Origin: DASPTT01 sp035623275
GTDB lineage: Bacteria > Actinomycetota > Acidimicrobiia > Acidimicrobiales > UBA8190
DNA: 64,000 bases
Assembly (NCBI GenBank): GCA_035623275.1
Contig: DASPTT010000127.1
Location: 1 to 64,000, forward strand
Direction: 5' to 3'
Shown: positions 1 through 7,913 of the stretch, one piece after another
Layout: every line of letters starts with the position of its first letter
How positions within the stretch are numbered: position 1 is the stretch's first letter
The notes under the pieces: model-generated
Told to the model about the DNA's origin: nothing
Database searches by the model: none
What the model saw: only the letters and a program-made list of their open reading frames with translations
Program-made: the position numbers and the translations under genes

Positions 1-606
1 GTGTCGGTGCCCCTGAAGCTCGTAGAGCAGCGCCTGCTCGTCGCTCCCGAGTCGCTGCGCCGCCCGACCGGACCCACGCTGGTGACGCTGCTCGGCGAGG
101 AGGTCGAGGTTGTGGCTGGCGGCTTCGAGTTGTCCTCGGAGCTCGTCCCGTTGGTCGGCGGTGGCCTTCGCCTCCGCCTTTGTGCGAGCCAGTTCCCGCT
201 CCAGCTCGTCGACTCGCCCTTCAAGGAGCTGGATGCGACGCCGGGCCCAGCCGACCGCCTCTGCCGGTTCCTGGGCGCTGGCCAAGACCTGGGCCGTGCG
301 GGCCAAGAGGGCGGAAGCAAGTTCGTCGTAGTCGATCTCCTCGGGGGAATCCTCACCGGGAACTGGCTCCGTCGGTGTCGCCTTGGATGCGAGCGTGATC
401 GTGAAGGTCCGCTTTCCCCGGATCTCCCGGGTGATCTGCCCCTCTTTTTCCATCGCCGAGATCAACAGGTTGAAACCGGCATCGCCTTTCCCGTAGCCCA
501 CGGCCTCCTTCAAGGCGGCGCTGGCCCGACCCGAGGAGTCTTCGATGGGACCGTTCTCGGTGAGGTAGTCGATGATGACTTGTCGAAATTCACTGATGCG
601 AGGCAC
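1..606 (-). CDS. Winged-helix-like / coiled-coil protein (C-terminus beyond left edge)
   Basis: A GTG start (MPRISEFRQVII) follows a good ribosome-binding site (GGAGAG, 6 nt spacing), and the frame stays open for 202 codons to the window edge. Residues 1-75 look like a small winged-helix or HTH-type fold: an FRQVIIDYL helix, a glycine-rich turn and an EIRGKRTFTITL beta hairpin. After an acidic linker (EDSPEEIDYDE) comes a long Glu/Arg/Ala-rich coiled coil from about residue 95, with heptads around LEGRVDELERELARTKAEA. This suggests a DNA-binding or nucleoid-associated protein, but I recognise no named family. The reading on the opposite strand is a shadow, because GC3 and amino-acid composition favour this frame. 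The C-terminus is missing. Confidence 0.75.
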   Translation of the reverse strand, partial: MPRISEFRQVIIDYLTENGPIEDSSGRASAALKEAVGYGKGDAGFNLLISAMEKEGQITREIRGKRTFTITLASKATPTEPVPGEDSPEEIDYDELASALLARTAQVLASAQEPAEAVGWARRRIQLLEGRVDELERELARTKAEAKATADQRDELRGQLEAASHNLDLLAEQRHQRGSGRAAQRLGSDEQALLYELQGHRH

Positions 607-1281
607 GAAGAACTCTCCAGGTAGTGGTTGGGGGTTGGCGAGCACGAACAGCAGCCAAATCAGGCTACCGGTCGCGTGGCGCCGAATCGTCATCCCGCGA
701 ATGGTCTGTGCCCGTCATGCGCCCGTCACACTGACCACAGCGCACTCACAGCACCTATCAAGGTTAGCCGTATCCCCATGTCGCGTGTGGGTTCTCGGGG
801 GACGGGGAGTGTCCGAGACATCGGTCGGTCCAACCGCGAAGGTCACCTCGGGCGAGGGGGTCGTCGGATCCGCCGCCGACGAGCCGGGTGACCGTCCGCG
901 TAACGTCGGCGAAGTGTCACCTCCGAGGCATGTCGGGCTGGGGGGAGCCTGGACTCGAAGGCGACCACTCCGCCGTGTCAGACGAGCGTGGCGCGGGAGC
1001 CACCAATGCCTGACCTTGCCACCTCTCGTCGGCGAAACCCTTCTGCTCGGCGACTCATCGTGCCCGGAGGTCGGCGACAACGGGTGTTCAGCGGGGGGTG
1101 CTGGCATCCGTCGTTGACACCAGCATCCCGAATGTGCCCTGGGGAACGGAAGAGGAAAGCCTGGGGATTCTCCCTGCCGAGGCGAAACATCCGATCGCCC
1201 GTTCGGGATTCATCGATGCCGAATCGTGGGGGGACCCAGCCGTCCTGACCGCATTCGGACGAGGCAACATGGGGAAGTACG
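607..1281. other. Intergenic stretch without a convincing gene
   Basis: About 675 bp upstream of both the leftmost minus-strand gene and the SDR gene. The reading frames here have Arg/Pro/Ser-rich, low-complexity translations on both strands and no ribosome-binding sites. An imperfect hairpin lies at 1095-1104/1120-1129 (10 bp with one G:T pair, 15-nt loop). I see no RNA gene. Confidence 0.5.
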
Positions 1282-2091
1282 GTGACCTTGATGGCTTTCA
1301 GACGTCGAGCCCGTGACCCGGGATATCGGGGCCGTGTAGCGGTTGTCACTGGGGCCTCCGCCGGGATGGGCCGCCGCCTGGCTCTGGATCTGGCCCGGAC
1401 CGGGGCGGTGGTCATCGCCGTGGCACGGCGCGAGGAGCGACTGCGGGCGCTCGTCGACGAGATGCGCTCACACAGCCCGAGGTCGAGCTACGCCGTGTGC
1501 GACCTGAGCGGTGTCGCCAGCTTCGTCGACCTTCTGGAGCGCGTTGAACGCGAGCACCACGCGATCGACATCCTGCTCAACGTGGCCGGTGTGGGAGGGG
1601 TGATCCGGAGCGAGCCGCCGACCACCGAGCCATTTCGTTCCGTCATGGAGGTGAACTTCTTCGCCCCCATTGCTGCCATGCTGACGGTGCTGCCGGGCAT
1701 GCGCCGTCGCCGTTTCGGTGCCATCGCCAACTGGGGTTCCGACGACGGGCGCGCGCCGGGGCCCGGTGCAGGCGACTACGCCGCCAGCAAGGCGGCCCTC
1801 GCCGCCGCCACAGAGAGCCTCGCCTACGAGGCCCGCTCAGACGGCGTCTTCATCCACATGGTCTACCCGGGGTGGGTGCCGACCGAGATGGGGCTCAAGG
1901 CGGTGCAGGAGGGAGGTCTGGCCATGCCCCCACGCGCCGTCCGGCGGACCGAGGAGGACGTGTCCTCACTCGTATTGCGCCGCTTGACCGATCCTCGCCT
2001 TGAGATCAATGCGGCCGCCTTGCCGCTCGTTGCGCCGATCCTTCGGAGCCTTGCGCCGCGCACCTATCAGCGGATGCGGGCCAGGCGATAA
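1282..2091 (+). CDS. Short-chain dehydrogenase/reductase (SDR)
   Basis: A 269-residue classical SDR, the usual size. It has the NAD(P) Rossmann motif TGASAGMG near residue 23, NVAG at about residue 94, a Ser in the NWGS segment and the catalytic YAASK (YxxxK) near residue 160. An Arg-rich turn after the second strand (VARREERL) suggests NADP(H) preference. The PGWVPTEM segment is the usual post-catalytic loop. The substrate cannot be inferred. Start: GTG at 1282, 5 nt after a weak GGGGAAG, or ATG at 1291. It appears monocistronic. Confidence 0.88.
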   Translation: MTLMAFRRRARDPGYRGRVAVVTGASAGMGRRLALDLARTGAVVIAVARREERLRALVDEMRSHSPRSSYAVCDLSGVASFVDLLERVEREHHAIDILLNVAGVGGVIRSEPPTTEPFRSVMEVNFFAPIAAMLTVLPGMRRRRFGAIANWGSDDGRAPGPGAGDYAASKAALAAATESLAYEARSDGVFIHMVYPGWVPTEMGLKAVQEGGLAMPPRAVRRTEEDVSSLVLRRLTDPRLEINAAALPLVAPILRSLAPRTYQRMRARR

Positions 2092-2172
2092 GGCCAGGGC
2101 GTTTTGCGCTTGACCCCGGCGGCGCCAGGGCCTTCCTGCAGGGCGCGGCGGGGTGCGGCACAGTGGAGGAAC

Positions 2173-2655
2173 ATGAGTGCCTCCAGCGGATCGCCTACCT
2201 CAGAGGCGTCGGACGCGGTGGTCGTCCTGGGACGACACGCGCTCGACGCCGTCAACCGGGCCCACGGCGCTGGGACGCCAGAGGCATGGCAACAGGCGGT
2301 CGTCGCCGTAACGGCAGTCCGGGACGCCGCATACGTCGTCACCGAATTCCTCAAGAGGAGAGAGGTGGCCGACCAGGCCTCACAGGCGGCCCACGAGGCC
2401 GCCAATGCAGCCCAGGCGACAGTGGCCCGAGCGCATCTTTTGGCGAACGAGGCCCAGGAGATCGAGAGCATCGTTGCCACGGCCCGGGGTTTGAATACGC
2501 CAGAGGCCTGGAGCAGTGCCGCCCAAGCCGTGAAGCAGAGGACGAGAAACGCGCAGGCCGATCAGCCTTCGCAAGCGCCTCCTCCGATGCCAGCGCCGAA
2601 GGGACCGCCCGTGAGTCCAACACGAGCGCCGCCGCCTCCGGCCCCATCAACGTAG
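2173..2655 (+). CDS. Hypothetical Ala-rich helical protein with Pro-rich tail
   Basis: A 160-residue protein of unknown function. The ATG at 2173 is chosen because GGAGGA lies immediately upstream, though spacing is short; translation upstream of it is low-complexity. Two related segments, (G)TPEAWQQAVVAV and NTPEAWSSAAQAV, about 85 residues apart, suggest an internal duplication of an alpha-helical unit. The last 30 residues are Pro/Ala-rich (PPPMPAPKGPP). No signal peptide or membrane segment is seen. It converges with the DUF2505 gene, 40 bp away. Confidence 0.6.
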   Translation: MSASSGSPTSEASDAVVVLGRHALDAVNRAHGAGTPEAWQQAVVAVTAVRDAAYVVTEFLKRREVADQASQAAHEAANAAQATVARAHLLANEAQEIESIVATARGLNTPEAWSSAAQAVKQRTRNAQADQPSQAPPPMPAPKGPPVSPTRAPPPPAPST

Positions 2656-2695
2656 GACCGGTGGACGATGGTCACGACACGGCAGACTGCTCGCT

Positions 2696-3196
2696 CTAGA
2701 CCTCGGCCAGTCGATCAGCAGTGAACTCCGCAGCGCGAGTCAGCTCACGATGCAAGCTGTCGAGGGCGAATGACTCCAACTTTCCGCCCACTACCGGGAC
2801 CGATGCCTTCACCTGTCCGCCGAAGACGTGTACGGACCCCGATCCGGTTGCTCGCAGCTCGGTCGGCCCTCCCATCGAAACCGGAGCGCCCTTGATTTCG
2901 GCAACCCATGTCCCTTCGCGCGAACCGTCCTCGCGGGCGGGCTCCCAGACGTACGTATAGGTGACCGTCGTGCTGGCTGGGATCAGCTTCTTGGCGAAGC
3001 CGGGTAGCTCGACGCCGGTGCGCTGTCGGGTGACCACCTTCACGCGGCTCTCAGGGGTGACCGTCTGCTCGACCAGCTCGGCGTCCTTGCCGCCAAGGTG
3101 GGAGATGATTTCGAGTTGGAACGCTCCATCGGAGATCAATGCGAACACCGCTGTTGGTGCAGGGTCGTAGGGAAACTCCTCGTGGATCGTCTTCAC
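2696..3196 (-). CDS. DUF2505 family protein (START/SRPBCC-like)
   Basis: A 166-residue protein matching the actinobacterial DUF2505 family. It begins with a strand-helix segment (MKTIHEEFPYDPAPTAVFAL), continues with alternating beta strands (VKVVTRQRTGVELPGFAKKL, TVTYTYVWEPA), and has a C-terminal long helix (LHRELTRAAEFTADRL). This is the helix-grip (SRPBCC) layout, which usually binds a hydrophobic ligand; no ligand is known. The GTG start is preceded by TACACT ending 7 nt upstream and no Shine-Dalgarno, consistent with a leaderless mRNA. Confidence 0.8.
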   Translation of the reverse strand: MKTIHEEFPYDPAPTAVFALISDGAFQLEIISHLGGKDAELVEQTVTPESRVKVVTRQRTGVELPGFAKKLIPASTTVTYTYVWEPAREDGSREGTWVAEIKGAPVSMGGPTELRATGSGSVHVFGGQVKASVPVVGGKLESFALDSLHRELTRAAEFTADRLAEV

Positions 3197-3203
3197 GCGC
3201 TCG

Positions 3204-3209
3204 AGTGTA
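3204..3209 (-). promoter_or_regulatory. -10 box of leaderless DUF2505 gene
   Basis: TACACT on the minus strand, 7 nt before the GTG at 3196. It places the transcription start at or next to the start codon. No recognisable -35. Confidence 0.55.
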
Positions 3210-3314
3210 GAAGACGATGACCCGTGCTCGCCCGGTGCTCAGAGGCCAGTCCAGACCACTTGGATCAGGGAGGCGTCCCACCAACCGGGGGCGCCCGTCG
3301 CCGACCGCCACCGT

Positions 3315-3328
3315 GGGGCGACCGGCCC
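3315..3328. promoter_or_regulatory. DevR/OsdR-like palindrome GGGNC-N4-GNCCC
   Basis: GGGGCGACCGGCCC between the divergent DUF2505 and ABC-transporter genes. It fits the general GGGNC-N4-GNCCC pattern, but this GC-rich form is the weakest of the five in the window and could be chance. Confidence 0.25.
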
Positions 3329-3377
3329 AGGCTAGCGTCGGTCTGACCGGAAACCATCTAGGCCGAGTTGGAGGCGC

Positions 3378-4292
3378 GTGCCGCCTGCTGCCCCGATCGC
3401 CATCGAGAATCTGACGAAGCGCTACGCCGCCGACGTCCTGGCCGTCGACGACTTGAGCCTCTCGGTGGAACCGGGCAGCGTCTTCGGCCTCCTCGGTCCC
3501 AACGGCGCGGGGAAGACCACGACCATGCGCATGCTCGTCGGCCTGATCCGCCCCACCTCGGGCTCGATCCACCTCTTCGACACACTGGTGCGGCCAGGCG
3601 ACCCCGTGCTGCGCCGGGTGGGAGTGCTGGTCGAGTCGCCGGGGTTCGTCCCTCACCTCTCAGGTCGCAGGAACCTGGAGCTGTTCTGGCGGGCCGGAGG
3701 AGCCTCGCTGATCGATGCCCACCTTGATCGCGCACTGGACATCGCCGATCTCGGAACGGCCATCGATCGCAAGGTCAAGACCTACTCCCATGGGATGCGC
3801 CAGCGCCTGGGCCTCGCCCAGGCGCTGCTCGGACGGCCGGACCTGCTCGTGCTCGATGAACCCACGACCGGGCTGGACCCACAGCAGATGCGCGAGATTC
3901 GCACCGTCATCCGGGACTTGGCCGCCGACGGCACCACCGTCCTTCTTTCCAGCCATTTGCTCGCCGAGGTCGAACAGGTCTGCGACCGGGTTGCGGTGAT
4001 GAACCGGGGATCGCTCGTGGCCCAGGGCGCGGTGTCCGACCTCGTCGGGGCGACCACGACCGTCTACCTGGAGGTCGACGACCCGCCTGCCGCCGTCGCA
4101 GTGCTCGGTTCCGCACGGGGCGTGCGCAGGGTGACTGCCGAAGGGCGGGGCCTATCGCTCGACCTGGACGGGATCCCGAGGACGGAGGTGGTGGAGCGGT
4201 TAGTGCGGGCCGGGATCGGGGTCGAGACGATCACGGCCCGCCACGCCCTCGAAGACGCCTTCATCGGGCTCCTGGGGGAGCACCACCGGTGA
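3378..4292 (+). CDS. ABC transporter ATP-binding protein
   Basis: A 304-residue ABC-2-type ATPase. It has Walker A GPNGAGKTTT (about residues 40-49), a variant signature YSHGMRQRL, Walker B LLVLDEPTTGLDP and the H-loop in LLSSHLLAE. The C-terminal 90 residues carry the extra domain common in exporter ATPases, ending in ALEDAFIGLLGE. The GTG start follows GGAGG. Its stop overlaps the next gene by 4 nt, so ATPase and permease are translationally coupled. The likely role is export or drug/lipid efflux; the substrate is unknown. Confidence 0.9.
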   Translation: MPPAAPIAIENLTKRYAADVLAVDDLSLSVEPGSVFGLLGPNGAGKTTTMRMLVGLIRPTSGSIHLFDTLVRPGDPVLRRVGVLVESPGFVPHLSGRRNLELFWRAGGASLIDAHLDRALDIADLGTAIDRKVKTYSHGMRQRLGLAQALLGRPDLLVLDEPTTGLDPQQMREIRTVIRDLAADGTTVLLSSHLLAEVEQVCDRVAVMNRGSLVAQGAVSDLVGATTTVYLEVDDPPAAVAVLGSARGVRRVTAEGRGLSLDLDGIPRTEVVERLVRAGIGVETITARHALEDAFIGLLGEHHR

Positions 4293-5080
4293 TCGCCGTC
4301 GAGTTCGCGAAGCAAACCTGGCGGCTGCGCACCTACGTGGGCTTCTCCTTGGCCGGTCTCATCCCCGTCGTCTTCGCCATCTCGTTCAAGGCCAATCCCC
4401 CCAAGGGTCCCGGTCACGAGTTCTTCGATCTTGCCACGGGGTCGGGAATCAACCTGTCGATCACGGCGCTGACCGCCGTCGGGTCCTTCCTGCTGATCGT
4501 GGTGGGATCCCTGTTCGCCGGAGAGAGCATCTCGGGCGAAGCCGATTGGGGGACCCTGCGCTATCTCCTCGTCCGTCCTGTGAACCGACACAGGCTGCTC
4601 GGGGCCAAGTTGCTCGTGGCCGTCGTCCTCGCCGTTGCCGCCACTGCGTTCGTCACGGTCGTCGGCATGCTCGTGGGCACGGCGGCGTTCGGCTGGCACC
4701 CGGTCGTCACGCCCACCGGCGCCGTCTCCCAGGGCTCGGCCCTCGGCCGCATGGCCGTCGCGACCTTGTACGTGGCGTGGTGCCAGGCCGCGTACGTGTC
4801 CTTCGCCTTCATGCTGTCCACCATGACCGACCGAGCCTTTGGAGCGGTAGCCGGGGGCGTCGGTCTGGGCGTCGTCTCGCAGATCCTCAACAACATCCCT
4901 GCGCTTGACAGCACGAGCTACGTCTACCCGACGCACTACCTCGACGCATGGCACAGCCTGTTCTTACAGTCGGGCCAGACCCAGGAGATGCTCCGGGGGC
5001 TCCTCGTCCAGGTACCCTACGTGGTCGTGTTCCTGGCGGTCGGGTGGTGGTGGTTCAACCGCAAGGATGTCACGAGCTGA
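4289..5080 (+). CDS. ABC-2 family transporter permease
   Basis: A 263-residue polytopic protein with about six hydrophobic segments (for example VGFSLAGLIPVVFAISF, FLLIVVGSLFAGESIS, LLVAVVLAVAATAFVTVV). The GESISGEADWGTLRYLL loop after TM2 is typical of ABC-2 permeases of the NatB/YhaP sort. It partners the ATPase immediately upstream (GTGA overlap). The C-terminus WWWFNRKDVTS is a short cytoplasmic tail. A nested hairpin follows about 45 bp downstream. Confidence 0.85.
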   Translation: MIAVEFAKQTWRLRTYVGFSLAGLIPVVFAISFKANPPKGPGHEFFDLATGSGINLSITALTAVGSFLLIVVGSLFAGESISGEADWGTLRYLLVRPVNRHRLLGAKLLVAVVLAVAATAFVTVVGMLVGTAAFGWHPVVTPTGAVSQGSALGRMAVATLYVAWCQAAYVSFAFMLSTMTDRAFGAVAGGVGLGVVSQILNNIPALDSTSYVYPTHYLDAWHSLFLQSGQTQEMLRGLLVQVPYVVVFLAVGWWWFNRKDVTS

Positions 5081-5126
5081 GACGGACCGACCTCGACCAG
5101 ACCTGGGCGTGACGAACCCCGGGATC

Positions 5127-5167
5127 GGACCGGAAAGTCGCTGGGGGAGTACCTCCCGGACCGGTCC
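5127..5167. terminator. Nested hairpin between convergent genes
   Basis: The outer stem GGACCGG (5127-5133) pairs with CCGGTCC (5161-5167). The inner stem GGGAG (5145-5149) pairs with CTCCC (5153-5157) around TAC. It lies between the ABC permease and a minus-strand gene. There is no U-tract, so it is only a candidate (possibly bidirectional) terminator. Confidence 0.35.
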
Positions 5168-5280
5168 ACGGGGGCGCGGTCAACGCTAGGAGGGTGCCGA
5201 CGTCGAATGGGGGATGCCGGAGCACGGTGACGGAGCCTCGGCCCGCCGCCGAGTGAGACTTGTGCGTCACGGATGCTCGG

Positions 5281-5670
5281 TTAGGCCCTGCGCAGAACCT
5301 CCAGGAGTTGCCCCTCGGCTCGCTCCAGAGCCTCCTCGTCGACCTCGCTCCCGCATTGGATGGCCCATCGATAGGCGACGACCTCCTGAGCGACCCGGAG
5401 CGTGGCCCGGCCAACCACTACGGTGTGGATCGTGGCGAAGCGGCCCTGCCTCGACATCTGGGTGAGGGCCGCCGTGGCCTCGGTGGGGGCGGGGTCGGCG
5501 TAGTGCTCGTCGTTGCCCACCCGTTCGAACCAGGCCACCAGGCACCCCAATCCCCGGGCCATGTCTGGCGAGGGGGCGATCCTGGGGAGTGACCGCACCG
5601 ATCGGCGAGATCGCTTCAAGACCGCCACGGCGACCGAAAGGGTCCTTTCCTCCGGTGGGTCACGGGGCAC
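5281..5670 (-). CDS. Hypothetical small protein
   Basis: A 129-residue reading frame with strong GC3 bias and a plausible globular C-terminal half (MSRQGRFATIHTVVVGRATL, then RWAIQCGSEVDEEALERAEG and a terminal helix). The N-terminal 35 residues are basic and may not be translated; ATG at residue 37 (MARGLGCLVAWFERV) is an alternative start. GTG at 5668-5670 has GGTAGAG directly upstream. No family is recognised. It could be a spurious frame, but the opposite strand reads less like protein. Confidence 0.45.
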   Translation of the reverse strand: MPRDPPEERTLSVAVAVLKRSRRSVRSLPRIAPSPDMARGLGCLVAWFERVGNDEHYADPAPTEATAALTQMSRQGRFATIHTVVVGRATLRVAQEVVAYRWAIQCGSEVDEEALERAEGQLLEVLRRA

Positions 5671-5792
5671 CTCTACCGACCTCCAACCAGTGCCACCCGG
5701 ACAGGTCTGGGGGTCGACGCCATTCGTCCGACCGCTTCGGTCATCGTCGCCCCCCTTTCTGACTCAGCGGACGGGCGACGGCACTGCTGCCG

Positions 5793-6191
5793 CTAGTCGT
5801 CTGCCCAGAACTCGTCGAACTGGTAGCTGTCGGCGTGGTAGACGGTCACCTCGGTGATCTTCTGGTGGTGGATCTCGAAATCCACCACGGCGATCACGTC
5901 CAGCGTCTTGTCGTCTCGCTTGGCCGTCTCCCGGATGAAGACCAACGCTCGTTCCGGCTCGCTCACGACATCCAGGATCTCGATACCGAACGAGCCGTCA
6001 CTGCGAGCCTTGAGCTGGGCCAGGAACCCGAGGACCGCCTCCGGTCCCGTGTAGTCCCCGGCGAGGACGCTGCGACCGGGTTCATGCCACACGACATCGG
6101 GAGCAATGACCACGCCCAAGAGGTCCAAGTCGCCCGACTCGAAGTCCTCGAAGGCCCGCCGGACTACGGCCGCATAGGCATCTTCCGCCAT
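5793..6191 (-). CDS. SnoaL-like / NTF2-fold protein
   Basis: A 132-residue small alpha+beta-barrel protein of the SnoaL-like (NTF2) superfamily. It has an N-terminal helix pair (VVRRAFEDFESGDLDLLGVVI), then DVVWHEPGRSVLAGDYTGPEAV and a beta sheet of VVDFEIHHQKITEVTVYHAD, with the family's C-terminal EVTVYHADSYQFDEFW. The ATG at 6191 is preferred because AGGAGGG lies 6 nt upstream. Such proteins are isomerases, cyclases or simple ligand carriers; the substrate is unknown. A DevR/DosR-like box lies about 60 bp upstream of the start. Confidence 0.82.
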   Translation of the reverse strand: MAEDAYAAVVRRAFEDFESGDLDLLGVVIAPDVVWHEPGRSVLAGDYTGPEAVLGFLAQLKARSDGSFGIEILDVVSEPERALVFIRETAKRDDKTLDVIAVVDFEIHHQKITEVTVYHADSYQFDEFWADD

Positions 6192-6250
6192 GCGTCCCTC
6201 CTTTCCCCGGCTTCTTCTGCCTCCTTGACTCGCCACCACAGGGATGCCTA

Positions 6251-6264
6251 GGGCCGAAAGTCCC
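6251..6264. promoter_or_regulatory. DevR/DosR-like box upstream of SnoaL-like gene
   Basis: On the minus strand the site reads TGGGGACTTTCGGCCCTAG, close to the mycobacterial DosR consensus TTSGGGACTWWAGTCCCSAA (15 of 20 positions by my count). It shares the 12-mer TAGGGCCGAAAG with the site at 20621-20632. It sits in the divergent region between the SnoaL-like and RidA genes, 60 bp from the former's start. Confidence 0.45.
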
Positions 6265-6373
6265 CATTGGCAAGACGAGATCCCAGAACATTGCGACGAC
6301 AAACGGAGCCCGTCCACGGCCGACCTCCGTTGGCGGAGGATCAAGGACCTTGAACGTCCTGGGCATAAGGGCA

Positions 6374-6379
6374 TAGACC
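6374..6379 (+). promoter_or_regulatory. -10 box of leaderless RidA-family gene
   Basis: TAGACC ending 6 nt before the ATG at 6386, with no Shine-Dalgarno between. It implies a leaderless transcript. Confidence 0.5.
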
Positions 6380-6385
6380 CTGGGG

Positions 6386-6772
6386 ATGGTCGAACACCCC
6401 TTCGCTCTTGACCCGCTCTCCGGCTTTCCCTACTCCAACGTCGCTGTCTCCGGCGACCTGGTGGCCATCGCCAGCCAGGTGCCCTTCGGTGAGGACCATC
6501 ATCTGGTCGGCCGAGAGTTCTCGGTGCAGGCCCACCAGGTCTTCGTGAACCTTCGCCGCTGTCTGCGGGCAGCGGGGTGTGACTTCGTCGACGTCATCAA
6601 GGTGTGTGGGTACTTGACCGATCCCGGTTTCGTCGACCAGTACAACGAGATCTACCGCCAGTACTTCTCCCCGCCGTACCCGGCTCGGACGACCATCGCC
6701 TGCCAGTTGGTCGTGCCCGGCATGCTCGTCCAGGTCGACGCCTTCGCCCGCACGCCAGGGTCTCGGTCGTAA
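6386..6772 (+). CDS. RidA (YjgF/YER057c) family protein
   Basis: A 128-residue Rid-family protein. It shows the family core (YSNVAVSGDLVAIASQVPF, VNLRRCLRAAGCDFVDVIKV, YLTDPGFVDQYNEIYRQYF) and the active-site segment PARTTIACQL with the conserved Arg. The final acidic position of the canonical VEIE strand reads VQVD. Canonical RidA deaminates reactive enamine/imine intermediates from PLP enzymes; activity here is probable but unproven. No ribosome-binding site is seen, and the TAGACC box suggests leaderless expression. DUF1876 follows 29 bp later. Confidence 0.88.
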   Translation: MVEHPFALDPLSGFPYSNVAVSGDLVAIASQVPFGEDHHLVGREFSVQAHQVFVNLRRCLRAAGCDFVDVIKVCGYLTDPGFVDQYNEIYRQYFSPPYPARTTIACQLVVPGMLVQVDAFARTPGSRS

Positions 6773-6801
6773 CCTTGGTCTTATCGTAGGAGGAGGAGAC
6801 C

Positions 6802-7065
6802 GTGACGAGAGAAACGAGCGAAATCGAGATCACCTTCGAGGAGGATGACACTCATACCCAAGCGAACATATCCATCGTCATCCGGGGGAAGGCGTTCACC
6901 TCCTCGGGACGGGCCAGCCGCAACCCTGCTGACGCCAAGATGCCCATGGTCGGAGAGGAGCTGGCGGCAGCCCGGGCACTAGCCGACCTGGTACACCAGT
7001 TGGTCGAGGCGGCGGCTGAGGCCATCAGCAAGCAGGAGGGGCAGCCCGTCCACTTGAAGGGCTAA
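6802..7065 (+). CDS. DUF1876 domain protein (Rv2632c/Rv1738-like)
   Basis: An 87-residue protein covering the DUF1876 dsRBD-like fold: an N-terminal sheet (IEITFEEDDTHTQANISIVI), the conserved SGRASRNPADAKMP loop and a C-terminal helix (GEELAAARALADLVHQLVEA). The mycobacterial relative Rv1738 is strongly hypoxia-induced and has been proposed to act on ribosomes like a hibernation factor. GTG start after an excellent GGAGGAGGAG. It probably forms a short operon with the SnoaL-like gene at 7097. Confidence 0.88.
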   Translation: MTRETSEIEITFEEDDTHTQANISIVIRGKAFTSSGRASRNPADAKMPMVGEELAAARALADLVHQLVEAAAEAISKQEGQPVHLKG

Positions 7066-7096
7066 GAGGCCATCGCCTTGGTTCGAGGAGGTGCAC

Positions 7097-7495
7097 GTGA
7101 TCATCGACAAGCCGAGCGCAGTGGCCGAGGACTTCTTCCAGAAATGCTTCCGCGGCGACATCTCCGCGGCAGTCGAGCTCCTCGACCCGAAGGTGAGCTA
7201 CCGAGTGCCCGGTTCGCACCGGCTCGCAGGCACCTTCGAGGGCGCGCAGGCAGTGACCGGGCACATCGAAGAGCTGCTGCGGCAGACTCACCACGCCGTG
7301 GATGTCCTCCAGTGGGAGGACTGGATGATCGGCATCAACAACGTTGCCGGCCTTGTCAACACGCGGGTTCAACGAGGGGCCGTCATCGACACCTTCAGGG
7401 CGGTCTTCCTCGTAACCATGTCCAGGGACGACAAGATCAGGCGAATCGAAGTGTTCTTCGGTGACCAAGCGGAGGTTGACCGCTTCTTCGTTTGA
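7097..7495 (+). CDS. SnoaL-like / NTF2-fold protein
   Basis: A 132-residue NTF2-like protein: an N-terminal helix (VAEDFFQKCFRGDISAAVEL), then DPKVSYRVPGSHRLAGTF and a barrel ending in DKIRRIEVFFGDQAEVDRFF. GTG at 7097 is preferred over the in-frame GTG at 7091 because GAGGAG ends directly at 7090 and would leave no spacing for the earlier codon. It follows DUF1876 by 31 bp on the same strand and is probably co-transcribed. No catalytic residues can be assigned. Confidence 0.82.
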   Translation: MIIDKPSAVAEDFFQKCFRGDISAAVELLDPKVSYRVPGSHRLAGTFEGAQAVTGHIEELLRQTHHAVDVLQWEDWMIGINNVAGLVNTRVQRGAVIDTFRAVFLVTMSRDDKIRRIEVFFGDQAEVDRFFV

Positions 7496-7604
7496 TGCTG
7501 CCCCTTGCGAGATGTGGTGAACGCCTGTGAACATCGGCGGGCCTCGGCGCGCGTGCTCACAGGCTGGTGCTGCCCTCCCCCATGTTTTCGCAGTGCCGGT
7601 GCCC

Positions 7605-7610
7605 TAGGCT
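7605..7610 (+). promoter_or_regulatory. -10 box, leaderless small gene
   Basis: TAGGCT ending 7 nt before the ATG at 7618. No clear Shine-Dalgarno. Confidence 0.45.
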
Positions 7611-7617
7611 CTAGGGG

Positions 7618-7878
7618 ATGGCACAACCCGGCGATCAGCGATCGGTCGAGCACGACATCCATGACCTCAAAGAATCGTTGTCCGAGTACGCGGGAGGGGA
7701 CGCGCACCCGAGCTCCAAGGTCGTCGCCGACCTCACCAAGGCCATCCATGACATCGGAGACCATCTGGTCGCTCTGCACCAGCGTATCGAGCGGCTCGAA
7801 GAGACCAACAAGGAGTGGACCACCCGGGGCTGGGAACCGCCACCCGGGGCCGATCGCAGTCCGGGTGGGACCGTCTGA
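7618..7878 (+). CDS. Small coiled-coil protein, unknown function
   Basis: An 86-residue soluble protein with a strongly predicted helix or coiled coil in the middle (VVADLTKAIHDIGDHLVALH then RIERLEETNKEW) and a Pro/Gly-rich tail. Low Arg content and regular GC3 argue that it is real. No family recognised. It converges with the nitroreductase gene. Confidence 0.62.
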   Translation: MAQPGDQRSVEHDIHDLKESLSEYAGGDAHPSSKVVADLTKAIHDIGDHLVALHQRIERLEETNKEWTTRGWEPPPGADRSPGGTV

Positions 7879-7913
7879 GCGGGGCGGGGTGGCGTTCGCC
7901 CCCGACCGTCGCC

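Noticed and set aside
1..624. 207-codon plus-strand frame at the left edge
   Set aside because: Shadow of the minus-strand winged-helix/coiled-coil gene, which has a ribosome-binding site and normal composition.
607..1281. Several 60-180-codon frames on both strands
   Set aside because: No ribosome-binding sites, Arg/Pro/Ser-rich random composition, and no recognisable motifs.
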